From assembly GCA_003576685.1 (NCBI GenBank), contig QOZR01000008.1, positions 209,975 through 273,974 on the forward strand: a DNA stretch of 64,000 nt, written 5' to 3'. The notes under the pieces were generated by a model. That model searched no databases, was not told the origin of the DNA, and saw nothing but the letters and a program-made list of their open reading frames with translations. This DNA comes from Virgifigura deserti. Its GTDB lineage: Bacteria; Pseudomonadota; Alphaproteobacteria; Dongiales; Dongiaceae. This document shows, piece after piece, positions 39,472 to 48,185 of the stretch. Position 1 is the first letter of the stretch, and each line of letters starts with the position of its first letter. A program made the position numbers and the translations under genes.

Positions 39472-40611
39472 TCAGACGTAGCAGGGCCCGTCGATCAGGG
39501 GATGCTTCGCCACGAAGTTCTCATCGATCTCGAGCCCGAGGCCGGGACCGTCCGGGGCGCGGACGCACCCCTGGGAGCTGACGTCCAGGTCGACCGAGGC
39601 GAGCTCTGTCCGGAAGGGGTTCACCTCCGTTGCATCCGCCTCGAAGTAGCCGCCGTTGTCGATGGCCGAAAGAAGGTGAAGTGATGCGACCATGTTAAGG
39701 GCGGTCATGGAGGTGTGCGGATTGATGAGCTGCTTGCGGGCCGAGGCCATTGCGGCGATGCGCAAAAGCTCCGTGATCCCGCCGCACTTCGAGAGGTCGG
39801 GCTGCAGGACCGTCACGGCGTCGTCGGCCATCAACCGCTGGAATTCGAATCGGGTATAGTGGTTCTCCCCTGCCGCAATCGGCGTCCGCCCGAGCGCCGC
39901 CGCTTTGCGATAGGCATAATCGTCGTATGGCGGAAAGGGCTCCTCGAGCCAGCCCACGCGGCAGGCGTCCAGCGTCGGCATGATCCGGCGGATCTCTTCC
40001 AGCCGATATGCGGCATTGACGTCGGTGAGAATGTCCACGCCGTTGCCGAGCGCCTGGCGCACCGCCTCGACGCGCATGACGTCGTTCTCCGGCGTGTCGC
40101 CGAGACGCAGCTTCAGCGCCCCGTATCCCGCGTCGATGTAACCCCGCGCCTCATCGATCAGAGCGGCGGGATCCTGAAAGCCGAGTGTCAGGCCGCCAGC
40201 ATAGGCGCGCAGGTCCTTGCGGGATCCCCCGAGCAGGCGATAGATCGGCCATCCCGCCGCCTTGCCCCGGATATCCCAGAGCGCCAGATCGATTCCACTC
40301 ATGCAGATCGCGGTGCCGGCGCCGAACCCGTGGGTCGCGAAATGCCCTTTGTAGAGACGCTGCCACACCCCGACGCTGTCCAGCGGATCCATCCCGAGGA
40401 TCATGGGGGCAAGCGTCGAGTCGATGAGCTTCGCGATGGCGCCCGGCGAACGGCCGTGATGCGCCTCGCCCCATCCGACCAGTCCCTCGTCCGCAGTGAC
40501 CTTTACCAGGACGGCGTCGCGCTTGACCATCCGGCCGACGCCCATCCTGAAGTCCGTTCCCTCCGGAACGCGATAGGAGATCGGATGAACGCTCACTGCT
40601 CTGATTTTCAT
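39472..40611 (-). CDS. Enolase-superfamily dehydratase/racemase, mandelate racemase subgroup
   Basis: A 379-residue enzyme starting MKIRAVSVHPISYRVPEG. Catalytic positions of the mandelate racemase subgroup are visible: K167 and R169 (KxR in place of KxK), metal ligands D197, E223 and E249 (LTDVNAAY, WLEEPFPPY, AAGENHYTR), and the His-Asp dyad D272 (QPDLSKCGG) and H299 (INPHTSM). Such enzymes take a proton beside a carboxylate, usually to dehydrate a sugar acid. First gene of an operon with tctB and tctA and divergent from the lyase gene. The substrate cannot be read from sequence. Confidence 0.88.
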   Translation of the reverse strand: MKIRAVSVHPISYRVPEGTDFRMGVGRMVKRDAVLVKVTADEGLVGWGEAHHGRSPGAIAKLIDSTLAPMILGMDPLDSVGVWQRLYKGHFATHGFGAGTAICMSGIDLALWDIRGKAAGWPIYRLLGGSRKDLRAYAGGLTLGFQDPAALIDEARGYIDAGYGALKLRLGDTPENDVMRVEAVRQALGNGVDILTDVNAAYRLEEIRRIMPTLDACRVGWLEEPFPPYDDYAYRKAAALGRTPIAAGENHYTRFEFQRLMADDAVTVLQPDLSKCGGITELLRIAAMASARKQLINPHTSMTALNMVASLHLLSAIDNGGYFEADATEVNPFRTELASVDLDVSSQGCVRAPDGPGLGLEIDENFVAKHPLIDGPCYV

Positions 40612-40680
40612 CGAAATGTCCGTGCGGCTGGAATGTGGCGAGGTGATGCTGCCAGGCTCTTCGACCTGAACAATTGCAAT

Positions 40681-40705
40681 AAGCTGTAATATAGAATAAC
40701 AGCTT
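40681..40705. promoter_or_regulatory. Candidate GntR operator, site 1 (divergent promoter region)
   Basis: AAGCTGT at 40681-40687 and ACAGCTT at 40699-40705 form a perfect inverted repeat with an 11-base AT-rich spacer. It lies between the divergent enolase and lyase genes, 70-105 bases from each start. A second site of the same layout is upstream of tctC. The FadR-type regulator encoded in the cluster is the obvious candidate to bind. Confidence 0.65.
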
Positions 40706-40786
40706 TGCGCAAGGGCGGAGACGAGGGCGGATCCATCGCGGGCTTTCCGCCCATCGACATCGAACAGCTTGGGAGAGTTCATCCAG

Positions 40787-41782
40787 ATGACCAGCCAGGA
40801 CAGGCTTCGCACCAGCACGGCGGATCCGCTGTGGGTTCCGCTGCTGACCCATTATTCCGAGGACGGCGGAATCGACGCCGGGCGCATGATCGCTCATGCC
40901 GAAAGCATGGCTCACGAAGTCCGTCAGGTCATGTTGGCCGGGTCGACGGGGGACGGCTGGGAGCTCGACGACCGCCAATTCGACGCGCTCATCGATCTTG
41001 GCGCAGGCGACCTGCCGGCCGGCATGACGCTTCTCTTCGGCATTCTGCGCGGTGATACCGAAGGTGTGATCGCGCGGCTCAAGCATCTCGAGGCGCGCCT
41101 CTCCTATCTGCCGGCGCTGCGCTCCCGCTTTCTCGGCGTGGCGGTTTGCCCGCCGGTTGACGCTCGCGCCGACCAGGCGCGGATCCGCGCGCATTTCGAG
41201 GCGATCCTGGCCGAAAGCCGGAGTCCGATCGCGCTTTATCAGCTCCCGCAGGTGACCCAATGCCGGATGTCGCCGGAGACGGTGGCCGAGCTCTGCCGGA
41301 ACCCTCGCATCATTCTCTTCAAGGACAGCAGCGGCGAGGACAAGGTAGCTTCCGCCGGAGAGGACTATTCCGGCACGGTTCTGCTGCGCGGCGCCGAGGG
41401 CGGCTATCTTGAGGCGCTCCCGCCAGCCGGCCCTTACCATGGCTGGCTGCTCAGCACGGGCAATGCGCTATCCGGCCCGCTGAGGCGGATTCTGGCGTTG
41501 CGCGCAGGCGGACAAGGCGAAGAGGCAGCGGCACTGTCCATGCGGCTGTCCAGCGCGATCGGGACCGTTTTCGCGGCGGCGGGCAAGGAAGGCGGCGCCA
41601 ATGCCTTTTCCAATGCCAACCGCGCCATGGACCACCTGCGAGCTTACGGCCAAACTTGGCGGCATCATCCCGCCGCGCGGAAGATCGACGGAAGCACCCT
41701 TTCCCCCGACCTCGTCGCGGCGGCGGAGCGCGCCTGCGGAGAGTTTCTCGACCTTTCGGCGGGCGGGTATATTGCATCCTAG
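40787..41782 (+). CDS. DapA/KDG-aldolase family lyase
   Basis: A 331-residue TIM-barrel lyase of the dihydrodipicolinate synthase/N-acetylneuraminate lyase family. The Schiff-base Lys is K179 in IILFKDSSGE, the catalytic Tyr is Y151 in IALYQLPQV, and the pyruvate-carboxylate loop is AGSTGDGWEL (usually GTTGE). The ATG at 40787 follows GGGAGAG; a TTG at 40769 is in frame. Not the biosynthetic DapA by context: with an enolase-type dehydratase, it more likely splits or dehydrates a 2-keto-3-deoxy acid. First gene of the plus-strand half of the cluster. Confidence 0.82.
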   Translation: MTSQDRLRTSTADPLWVPLLTHYSEDGGIDAGRMIAHAESMAHEVRQVMLAGSTGDGWELDDRQFDALIDLGAGDLPAGMTLLFGILRGDTEGVIARLKHLEARLSYLPALRSRFLGVAVCPPVDARADQARIRAHFEAILAESRSPIALYQLPQVTQCRMSPETVAELCRNPRIILFKDSSGEDKVASAGEDYSGTVLLRGAEGGYLEALPPAGPYHGWLLSTGNALSGPLRRILALRAGGQGEEAAALSMRLSSAIGTVFAAAGKEGGANAFSNANRAMDHLRAYGQTWRHHPAARKIDGSTLSPDLVAAAERACGEFLDLSAGGYIAS

Positions 41783-41814
41783 AAGGAACGCTTTGGGCCG
41801 AGGGTAACCCCGCA

Positions 41815-42564
41815 ATGAACGACGAGCGGCTTGAATACACGATCCGGCCCGTCCGGCACCGCAGTCTCGGCGAGGAGGTCTATGACACCCTGGCGAAGCT
41901 TATCTCAATCGGTGAGCTGGAAGCCGGCAAGCAGCTGCCCTCCGAGGGTGAGCTCTGCCGGCTGTTCGGTGTGTCCCGGCCCGTCGTCCGCAACGCGCTC
42001 GCCAGGCTGAGGGATGAAAGCCTCATCGTATCGCGCAAGGGCTCGGGGTCCTTCGTCTCGCCGATCGCGCCAGGCGCGATCCCCGACATAGACCCGCAGC
42101 AGCAGCTTTCGACAATGCTCGACGCGCTCGAATTTCGGCGCAGCATTGAGCCGGACGCCGCGTACTACGCGGCGCTGCGCCGGACGCCCGAGGACCTCGA
42201 AGCAATTCAGACCGCGCTCGAGAATTTCCGGCGCGCGGACGAGCAAGGCGACCGACAGCGGGTGGATTTCGCCTTTCACATGGCCATAGCCAAGGCCGCG
42301 CAGAACGACCACTACATACGGGGGATGCACGTCATCTCCTACGACATCGACCTCGGAGTCACGATCGCGCGACATCTGTCGCGGCTCGGGCAGTCCAGCC
42401 GCCGGCAGGCCATCTTCACCGAGCACCGGCAAATCGTCCTGGGCATCGAGGCCGAAGATCCCAACGTGGCGCGTGAGGCAATGCGCCAGCATCTTGACCA
42501 TTCCCAGTTTCGCGTCCTGGCGCGCGGCAAGGAACTGATCCGGCGCGCGACGGCTGACGACTGA
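41815..42564 (+). CDS. GntR family regulator, FadR/FCD subfamily
   Basis: A 249-residue repressor-type protein. The winged helix at about 15-80 reads EEVYDTLAKLISIGELEAGK, LPSEGELCRLFGVSRPVVRN and LVSRKGSGSFV (here IVSRKGSGSFV). The C-terminal all-helical FCD ligand domain contains FRRSIEPDAA and FHMAIAKAAQN, with metal-binding-like His residues. It lies between the lyase and tctC genes and probably controls the whole cluster through the two shared palindromes. Confidence 0.92.
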   Translation: MNDERLEYTIRPVRHRSLGEEVYDTLAKLISIGELEAGKQLPSEGELCRLFGVSRPVVRNALARLRDESLIVSRKGSGSFVSPIAPGAIPDIDPQQQLSTMLDALEFRRSIEPDAAYYAALRRTPEDLEAIQTALENFRRADEQGDRQRVDFAFHMAIAKAAQNDHYIRGMHVISYDIDLGVTIARHLSRLGQSSRRQAIFTEHRQIVLGIEAEDPNVAREAMRQHLDHSQFRVLARGKELIRRATADD

Positions 42565-42620
42565 GGGGCGGCTCCGCTGTCCCGGCCGGTGCCGCGGAGC
42601 CTTCGTCTTTTGGCTTGAGG

Positions 42621-42645
42621 AATCTGTCACTTCCTATTACAGCTT
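42621..42645. promoter_or_regulatory. Candidate GntR operator, site 2 (upstream of tctC)
   Basis: AATCTGT at 42621-42627 and ACAGCTT at 42639-42645 flank an 11-base spacer: the same layout as the site at 40681, one mismatch in the left arm. Compared with the reverse complement of site 1, 19 of 25 positions agree, including an 11-base block TATTACAGCTT. It lies about 85 bases before the tctC start. Confidence 0.62.
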
Positions 42646-42730
42646 TTGATCGGGCTATGGGCGCCCCTTCGAATCGACGGGGCGCCCCTGGTCACGAAGC
42701 AGAAGACGCAAAAACCCGGGAGGAAGCCCA

Positions 42731-43717
42731 GTGAGCCTGTTACGAACTGCCATACTCGGACTGACGGTCGCAGCTGTCGCGGCGACCAGCGGCGCCATGC
42801 CGGATCCCGCGCGTGCGGCCGCGGATTATCCGTCGAAACCGATCACGATCGTCGTGGCCTATCCCCCAGGCGGATTCAACGACCAGGTGGCCCGCATGAT
42901 CGCCGAGGATTTGAGCGAACGGTGGAACGAAACGGTGATCGTGGACAACCGCCCCGGCGGCGGCACCGTGGTCGGAACCGATCTGGTCGCGCAGGCGAAC
43001 CCAGACGGTTACACGCTCGGGATCACGCCCTTCGCATTCGGGGTCAATGAGGGTCTTTTTCCCGATCTTCCCTATGACACGAGGAAGGATTTCCGGCACG
43101 TCATCATTCTCGGCGATTCCTTCAACGTTCTTGTCGCTCATCCGGACTTCCCCGCCGACAGCGTGAAAGAGCTCGTCGCCTATGCGAAGAAGAACCCGGG
43201 TGAGATCAATTATTCCTCTGCCGGTAACGGCTCCTCGAACCACTTGTCGGGAGAGCTCTTCAAGACGCTGGCGGGCGTGGACATGGTCCACATCCCCTAC
43301 GGAGGCAGCGCCCCGGCGCGAACGGATCTCGTCGCCGGCCGCGTCGACATTCTCTTCGACAACTACACCAATGTCGCGTCGCTGGTCGAAGCCGGAAAGC
43401 TCAAGGCGCTTGGCGTGACCATCCATAACGAGAGTCCGAAAATGCCGGGCGTGCCGCCGGTTTCGGACTCGGTCGAAGGGTACGAGGTCACGACCTGGTG
43501 GGGCGTCAATGCGCCCGCCGGCACCCCGGACGACGTCGTTGCGAAGCTGAACGAGGCCCTCAACGATTTCCTAAGCAAGGAGAAGACGCTGACCGTCTTC
43601 GATCGGCAGGGTGTCACCGCGATCGGCGGAACCGCCGCCGAGGCGGAGGCCTATGCCAAGCGTCAAATCGAGATGTGGCTTCCTGTCGCCCAGAAGGCGG
43701 ACATGAAGGTGGACTGA
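42731..43717 (+). CDS. tctC: Tripartite tricarboxylate transporter substrate-binding protein TctC
   Basis: Periplasmic receptor of the transporter, 328 residues from a GTG at 42731 that follows GGGAGGAAG. A signal peptide ends near DPARAAAD; the mature start YPSKPITIVVAYPPGGFNDQ, the VDNRPGGGTVVGTD and the HIPYGGSAPARTDLVAG stretches are hallmarks of the Bug/TctC family. Its ligand is a carboxylate of unknown identity. It is on the opposite strand from tctBA but shares an operator-like site with the divergent promoter. Confidence 0.92.
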   Translation: MSLLRTAILGLTVAAVAATSGAMPDPARAAADYPSKPITIVVAYPPGGFNDQVARMIAEDLSERWNETVIVDNRPGGGTVVGTDLVAQANPDGYTLGITPFAFGVNEGLFPDLPYDTRKDFRHVIILGDSFNVLVAHPDFPADSVKELVAYAKKNPGEINYSSAGNGSSNHLSGELFKTLAGVDMVHIPYGGSAPARTDLVAGRVDILFDNYTNVASLVEAGKLKALGVTIHNESPKMPGVPPVSDSVEGYEVTTWWGVNAPAGTPDDVVAKLNEALNDFLSKEKTLTVFDRQGVTAIGGTAAEAEAYAKRQIEMWLPVAQKADMKVD

Positions 43718-43725
43718 GCCGAATA

Positions 43726-43757
43726 CCAGGCGCCGCCATTCCAACGGCGGCGCCTGG
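43726..43757 (+). terminator. Perfect hairpin after tctC
   Basis: CCAGGCGCCGCC (43726-43737) and GGCGGCGCCTGG (43746-43757) form a perfect 12-bp stem with an 8-base loop nine bases after the tctC stop. No T-run follows, so it is probably a partial terminator or mRNA stabiliser that keeps binding-protein level above the dehydrogenase. Confidence 0.6.
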
Positions 43758-43785
43758 CCATCTCACAATACGCGGCGACTTCCGG

Positions 43786-44766
43786 ATGCCCACCATACTG
43801 CTCACCGACCCGATCGATCCCGGCGAGACAGATCGGCTCTTCAAAGCGGGCGCGATCCGCCGGCTGTCGGGCGATACCGCCGCGGAATTGGAGGACGCCG
43901 TGCGCGCGGCCGACGTGGTCATCGTCAGGCGCCAGCTGCCATCCGGCATCCTCGCGTCCTGCCCGCGCCTGCTCGGCCTCGTTCGCCATGGCGTCGGACT
44001 CGACTTCATTCCGGTCGACGAGGCGAGCGCTCTCGGTATAGCCGTCACCAATACGCCGGATGTCAACGCGCTGAGCGTCGCCGAACACGCGGTTGGGTTG
44101 ATGCTTGCGGCTTGGCGCGGCATCGCCCGCTCCGACCGCGAGGTCCGCGCGGGCAACTGGAGCGCCATGCGCGCGCTGGCTCCCCTGAACCGGGAGCTGT
44201 CCGGAAGCCAGCTTGGGATCGTCGGCTTCGGTGCGATCGGACAGGAGGTCGCACGGATCTGTCACTTCGGGTTCGGCATGACGATCACGGTGGCGAGGCG
44301 ATCCCGAAGCCAGGATCTGGATTGGGTCGCATTCCGGTCGCTCGAGGAGGTGATCCGAACCAGCGACGTTCTGGTGGTGGCGTGCCCGCTGACCGAGGAG
44401 ACCACCGGATTGATCGATGGACGGCTGATCGCGATGATGCGCGACGGGGTCTTGATCGTGAACGTCGCGCGGGGCGCCATTATCGATGAGGCTTCTCTAT
44501 CGGAGGCCGTGGCGCGCAAGCGCATCATGGCCGCACTCGACGTCTTCGCAAAGCAACCACTTCCGCCCAACGATCCGCTCACCGAACTCGAGGGCATTGT
44601 CCTCAGCCCGCACGTCGCCGGCATCACCCGCGAGAGCATGGCGCGGATGAGTAGAACGGCGGTCGACGACACCTTGCGTATTCTCAGAGGTGAGCGGCCT
44701 CGCCATCTCGTCAATGCTCACGCCTGGCATCAGATTCGGGAACGCTGGACCAAATTCCGTACCTAG
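43786..44766 (+). CDS. D-isomer-specific 2-hydroxyacid dehydrogenase
   Basis: A 326-residue NAD(P)-dependent dehydrogenase. NAD binding is GIVGFGAIGQEVARI, the substrate Arg is in VNVARGAIIDE and the catalytic His is in LSPHVAGITRES. Probably reduces or oxidises a 2-keto or 2-hydroxy acid made by the cluster's enzymes. The ATG at 43786 gives the family's usual start; the longer frame is the shadow of tctC. Last recognised gene of the sugar-acid cluster. Confidence 0.88.
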   Translation: MPTILLTDPIDPGETDRLFKAGAIRRLSGDTAAELEDAVRAADVVIVRRQLPSGILASCPRLLGLVRHGVGLDFIPVDEASALGIAVTNTPDVNALSVAEHAVGLMLAAWRGIARSDREVRAGNWSAMRALAPLNRELSGSQLGIVGFGAIGQEVARICHFGFGMTITVARRSRSQDLDWVAFRSLEEVIRTSDVLVVACPLTEETTGLIDGRLIAMMRDGVLIVNVARGAIIDEASLSEAVARKRIMAALDVFAKQPLPPNDPLTELEGIVLSPHVAGITRESMARMSRTAVDDTLRILRGERPRHLVNAHAWHQIRERWTKFRT

Positions 44767-45317
44767 GTAGCCCATCGCCATGCCACGATAGCCGCCGGGC
44801 TCCGAAATCCAGGATCCACCAGGTCTCAGCCTCGCGCATGCGCTTGCCCATTTTGGGGTTGGGCGCCATGCTGGCAGCAATCAGGTTCTGATCCCGCAAC
44901 GGGAAGAGCGGACGACGCCCGTCGTTCGCAAGCCGCACCGCGCCATCCCGGGACGGATTGTCCGGACCCGGAGGGAGTGGGCAGGTCAGTCCAATGCAGC
45001 TGATCTTGTACGCCTAGGACTAATTCCAGCACCCTATCAATCAGCTCAGGTTTGAGACCTATCCCCCGCCCTCACCACGCACCATCCGGCTGTGACGTAG
45101 AGGATTCAGGTAATAGCCCGGATAGCGTCATTGGCGTGTCGTCCGCGGTGAAGAGGCCAGCACCCGAGGACCGCTTTTGGCATTTCTCGGAAGTGCCGCC
45201 TGCCGCGTCGAATGTCCGCTTACGGTTTCGAAGTGGGCGCTGGCATGCGATCCAATGTCCTACTCATGAATTCACGGCCGAATCAGCCTGCTAAACAAAA
45301 ATTGCACGGTTAAGTCA
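44767..45317. other. Intergenic 550 bases, no gene recognised
   Basis: Minus-strand pieces in 44720-45000 (for example MAPNPKMGKRMREAETWW) look protein-like but have no start or family I recognise. Around 45170-45260 the DNA (ATGTCCGCTTACGGTTTCG and neighbouring GGCATTTCTCGGAAGTG) resembles a dispersed non-coding repeat I associate with rhizobial and related genomes. The stretch marks the end of the accessory sugar-acid locus. Confidence 0.4.
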
Positions 45318-47150
45318 TCAATCGCCGAGCGCTACGCCCTCCCGCCGCGGGTCGGCGCCGCCGATGAGGCCCATTGGTGTGACCCGGATGGCGTGCAGGC
45401 CGCTCGTCATCTCGTCGATCTCGATCTCGTGGCCGCGCGTCTCGAGTGCGGGCACGAGGGATTCAAGCGCCGTGCCCGCCTCGAGCTCCGTCGGCCCGTT
45501 CCGGTTGGCGAAGTTGGGCAGGGCGACAGCGTCCTGCATGTCCAGCTCCCAATCGAGGCCGGCGATCAGCGTCTTCACCACATAGGCGATGATCGTCGAT
45601 CCGCCCGGCGACCCCACCGCCATCTCCAACTCGCCGTCCGAATCGAAGACCAGGGTCGGCGCCATTGAGCTGCGCGGGCGCTTGCCGGGCTCGACCCGGT
45701 TGGCGACCGGCCGTCCGTCGCGTTCCGGGGTGAAGGCGAAATCGGTGAGCTGGTTGTTGAGCAGGAAGCCCCGGACCATCAGCCGCGAGCCGAAGGCGCC
45801 CTCGATGCTGGTGGTGAAGCTGACCGCGTCCCCGGCCGCGTCGACGATGCTGATCTGGCTGGTCGACGTCCGCGTGAACTGCGATCGCGGCGTCGCCAGG
45901 GCGGCTTGTTCGACGGTCAGTCCCGGCGGCGTCCCCGGCTTGGCCTCGCCCAGGGTCTTCGCCGGCGAGATCAGGGCCGCCCGCTGCCGGAGATAGTCGG
46001 GCGACAGCAGGCCCTCGACCGGCACGGCGACGAAATCGCTGTCGGCCAGATAACGGTTGCGGTCGGCGAAGGCGAGGCGGCTCGCCTCGGCGATCAGATG
46101 GACGGCGTCGGCCGATGCGGGTTCCAGATCAGGAATGGCAAACCGTTCGAGGAGGCCCAGGATCTGCAGGGTCGCCACGCCGCCCGAGGTCGGCGGCGGC
46201 ATGCCGCAGACGCGCCACTCACGATAGGGCCGGCAGAGCGGCGTGCGGCGCTTGGCCTCATAGCCGGCGAGGTCGGCCTCGGTCAGGCGGCCCGGATTGC
46301 CCGGTGCCGTGCGGACCGCGGCGACGATATCCCTGGCGATGGGACCGCTATAGAACGCGTCCGCGCCGCCGGCGGCGACGCGCCGCAACGTCTCGGCCAG
46401 GGCCGGATTGCGCAGGATGCTTCCGACCGGCAGGGGCTCGCCTTCGGCGTCGTAGAAATAGGCCGCGGCGGTCGGAAAGGTCTGCAGATGCTCGTCGGCG
46501 GCGATCAGGGCGTTCAGCCTCGGCGACACAGGAAACCCCCGTTCCGCCAATCGGATGGCAGGCTCGAACAGGCGCGGCCAAGGCAGGCGGCCATGGTCGC
46601 GATGCGCCGCTTCCAGCATCCGCAGTACGCCCGGAACGCCGACCGAACGGCCGCCGACGACGGCGTCGAAGAACGCCATCGGCTCTCCCTCGGCGGTCAG
46701 GAACAGGCTCGGCGTCGCCGCGGCCGGCGCGGTCTCACGGCCGTCATAGGTCGTTACCCTGTCGGCGTCTGCGTCGAAATGCAGCAGGAATCCGCCGCCG
46801 CCGATCCCGGAGGACTGCGGTTCGACGAGGTTGAGCACCATCTGCACCGCGATCGCGGCATCGACCGCGCTGCCGCCGGCCCGGAGGATCTCCAGCCCCG
46901 CCGCCGCGGCCAGCGGATTCGCGGCGGCGACCATCTGCCTCTCGGCATACACGGCCGCTCGTGGCTCCATCCGGGGCTGCGTTGGGCTGGCGGCCTCCGG
47001 CGCGGCGCGGGCCGCCTCGGCGGTCCCCGATCGGCTGTCGCCCGAGGCGGCTGTCTGCCAGTCCCGAGGTGCGCCGCACGCGGCAAGGCTCAGGAAAAGC
47101 GCCGGCAGAAGCAGGCGAAAAAGCGGTGATCGGTCTGACAAGGCGCCCAT
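45318..47150 (-). CDS. ggt: Gamma-glutamyltransferase, predicted lipoprotein
   Basis: N-terminal-nucleophile enzyme that cleaves gamma-glutamyl bonds such as in glutathione. The 610-residue precursor has a lipoprotein signal with lipobox LAAC (Cys25), then the large subunit ([23 protein letters not shown]) and the autocleavage site: Thr430 in [12 protein letters not shown] is the expected new N-terminus of the small subunit, with [10 protein letters not shown] further on. Divergent from panB across a region holding four 13-base repeats. Confidence 0.93.
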   Translation of the reverse strand: MGALSDRSPLFRLLLPALFLSLAACGAPRDWQTAASGDSRSGTAEAARAAPEAASPTQPRMEPRAAVYAERQMVAAANPLAAAAGLEILRAGGSAVDAAIAVQMVLNLVEPQSSGIGGGGFLLHFDADADRVTTYDGRETAPAAATPSLFLTAEGEPMAFFDAVVGGRSVGVPGVLRMLEAAHRDHGRLPWPRLFEPAIRLAERGFPVSPRLNALIAADEHLQTFPTAAAYFYDAEGEPLPVGSILRNPALAETLRRVAAGGADAFYSGPIARDIVAAVRTAPGNPGRLTEADLAGYEAKRRTPLCRPYREWRVCGMPPPTSGGVATLQILGLLERFAIPDLEPASADAVHLIAEASRLAFADRNRYLADSDFVAVPVEGLLSPDYLRQRAALISPAKTLGEAKPGTPPGLTVEQAALATPRSQFTRTSTSQISIVDAAGDAVSFTTSIEGAFGSRLMVRGFLLNNQLTDFAFTPERDGRPVANRVEPGKRPRSSMAPTLVFDSDGELEMAVGSPGGSTIIAYVVKTLIAGLDWELDMQDAVALPNFANRNGPTELEAGTALESLVPALETRGHEIEIDEMTSGLHAIRVTPMGLIGGADPRREGVALGD

Positions 47151-47210
47151 GATGCTGTTCCTTTCCCTCCTGCGGGTCGGGTGCCACTATATCGGTGGGG
47201 TGCCGCCGCC

Positions 47211-47262
47211 CAAAGTCCCCGGCCAAAGTCCCTGGTCAAAGTCTCGGGCCAAAGTCATTGTG
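47211..47262. repeat. Four tandem 13-base repeats between ggt and panB
   Basis: CAAAGTC occurs at 47211, 47224, 47237 and 47250, exactly 13 bases apart, with the spacers CCCGGC, CCTGGT, TCGGGC and ATTGTG. Three units are close copies of CAAAGTCCCCGGC and the fourth keeps only the CAAAGTC part. They lie 61-112 bases upstream of the ggt start and before panB. Confidence 0.8.
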
Positions 47263-47347
47263 CGCTGCACCATTCTGGGCATAAAATTGTCATGAAGGAC
47301 CGCCGCATCGCTATCTGCGGCGGATTCGCTCGGACAGGAGGGCAGGC

Positions 47348-48184
47348 TTGAGCATCCAGGCGCGCACCACCCGAATCACGGTTCCCGAAATCCGTGCCCG
47401 CAAGGGCGGAGAGCCGATCGTCTGCCTGACAGCCTATACGACGCCCATGGCGCAGCGGCTCGATCCGCATGTCGATCTTTTCATCATCGGCGATTCGCTG
47501 GGGATGGTGCTCTACGGCTTCGAGAGCACGCTGCCAGTGACCCTTGATATGATGATCGCGCATGGCGCGGCGGTGCGGCGCGGCAGCCAGCGGGCCTGTC
47601 TCACCGTCGACATGCCGTTCGCGAGCTATCAGGAATCGCCCGGGGTCGCATTCCGTTCCGCGGCGAGGCTGATGGTCGAGGCGGGCTGCTCGTCGGTCAA
47701 GATAGAGGGCGGACGGGAAATGGCGGAGACGATCGCCTTTCTCACGGACCGCGGCATCCCGGTCATGGGCCATGTCGGGCTGGTGCCGCAATCGGTCAAC
47801 AGCCTCGGCGGCTATCGGGCGCGTGGCCGCGACGATGCCCAGGCGGATGAGATTCTTGCCGACGCGCGCGCCGTCGCCGATGCGGGCGCCTTCTCCATCG
47901 TGCTGGAAGGGATCGTCGAGCCGCTGGCGCGAGAGATCACCGAGGCGGTCGACGTCCCGACGATCGGGATCGGCGCCTCGCCGGCCTGCGACGGGCAGGT
48001 CCTGGTGACCGAGGATCTGACCGGGCTGTTCGGCGACTTCACGCCGAAATTCGTCAAGCGCTATGCCGAGCTCGGCGAGGCGATCGGCGAGGCGGCCGCC
48101 GCCTATGCCGAGGATGTCCGCGCCCGCCGTTTCCCTGGGCCCGAACACTGCTTCGGCGCGGGGAAAAACTCAGGGAGAGGATAG
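47348..48184 (+). CDS. panB: 3-methyl-2-oxobutanoate hydroxymethyltransferase
   Basis: First committed step of pantothenate synthesis, using methylene-tetrahydrofolate. The 278-residue TIM-barrel enzyme has [32 protein letters not shown] and [18 protein letters not shown]. It begins at a TTG (47348) behind a strong ACAGGAGGG ribosome site; no ATG is better placed. The panC start follows its stop by one base. Confidence 0.95.
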   Translation: MSIQARTTRITVPEIRARKGGEPIVCLTAYTTPMAQRLDPHVDLFIIGDSLGMVLYGFESTLPVTLDMMIAHGAAVRRGSQRACLTVDMPFASYQESPGVAFRSAARLMVEAGCSSVKIEGGREMAETIAFLTDRGIPVMGHVGLVPQSVNSLGGYRARGRDDAQADEILADARAVADAGAFSIVLEGIVEPLAREITEAVDVPTIGIGASPACDGQVLVTEDLTGLFGDFTPKFVKRYAELGEAIGEAAAAYAEDVRARRFPGPEHCFGAGKNSGRG

Positions 48185-48185
48185 A

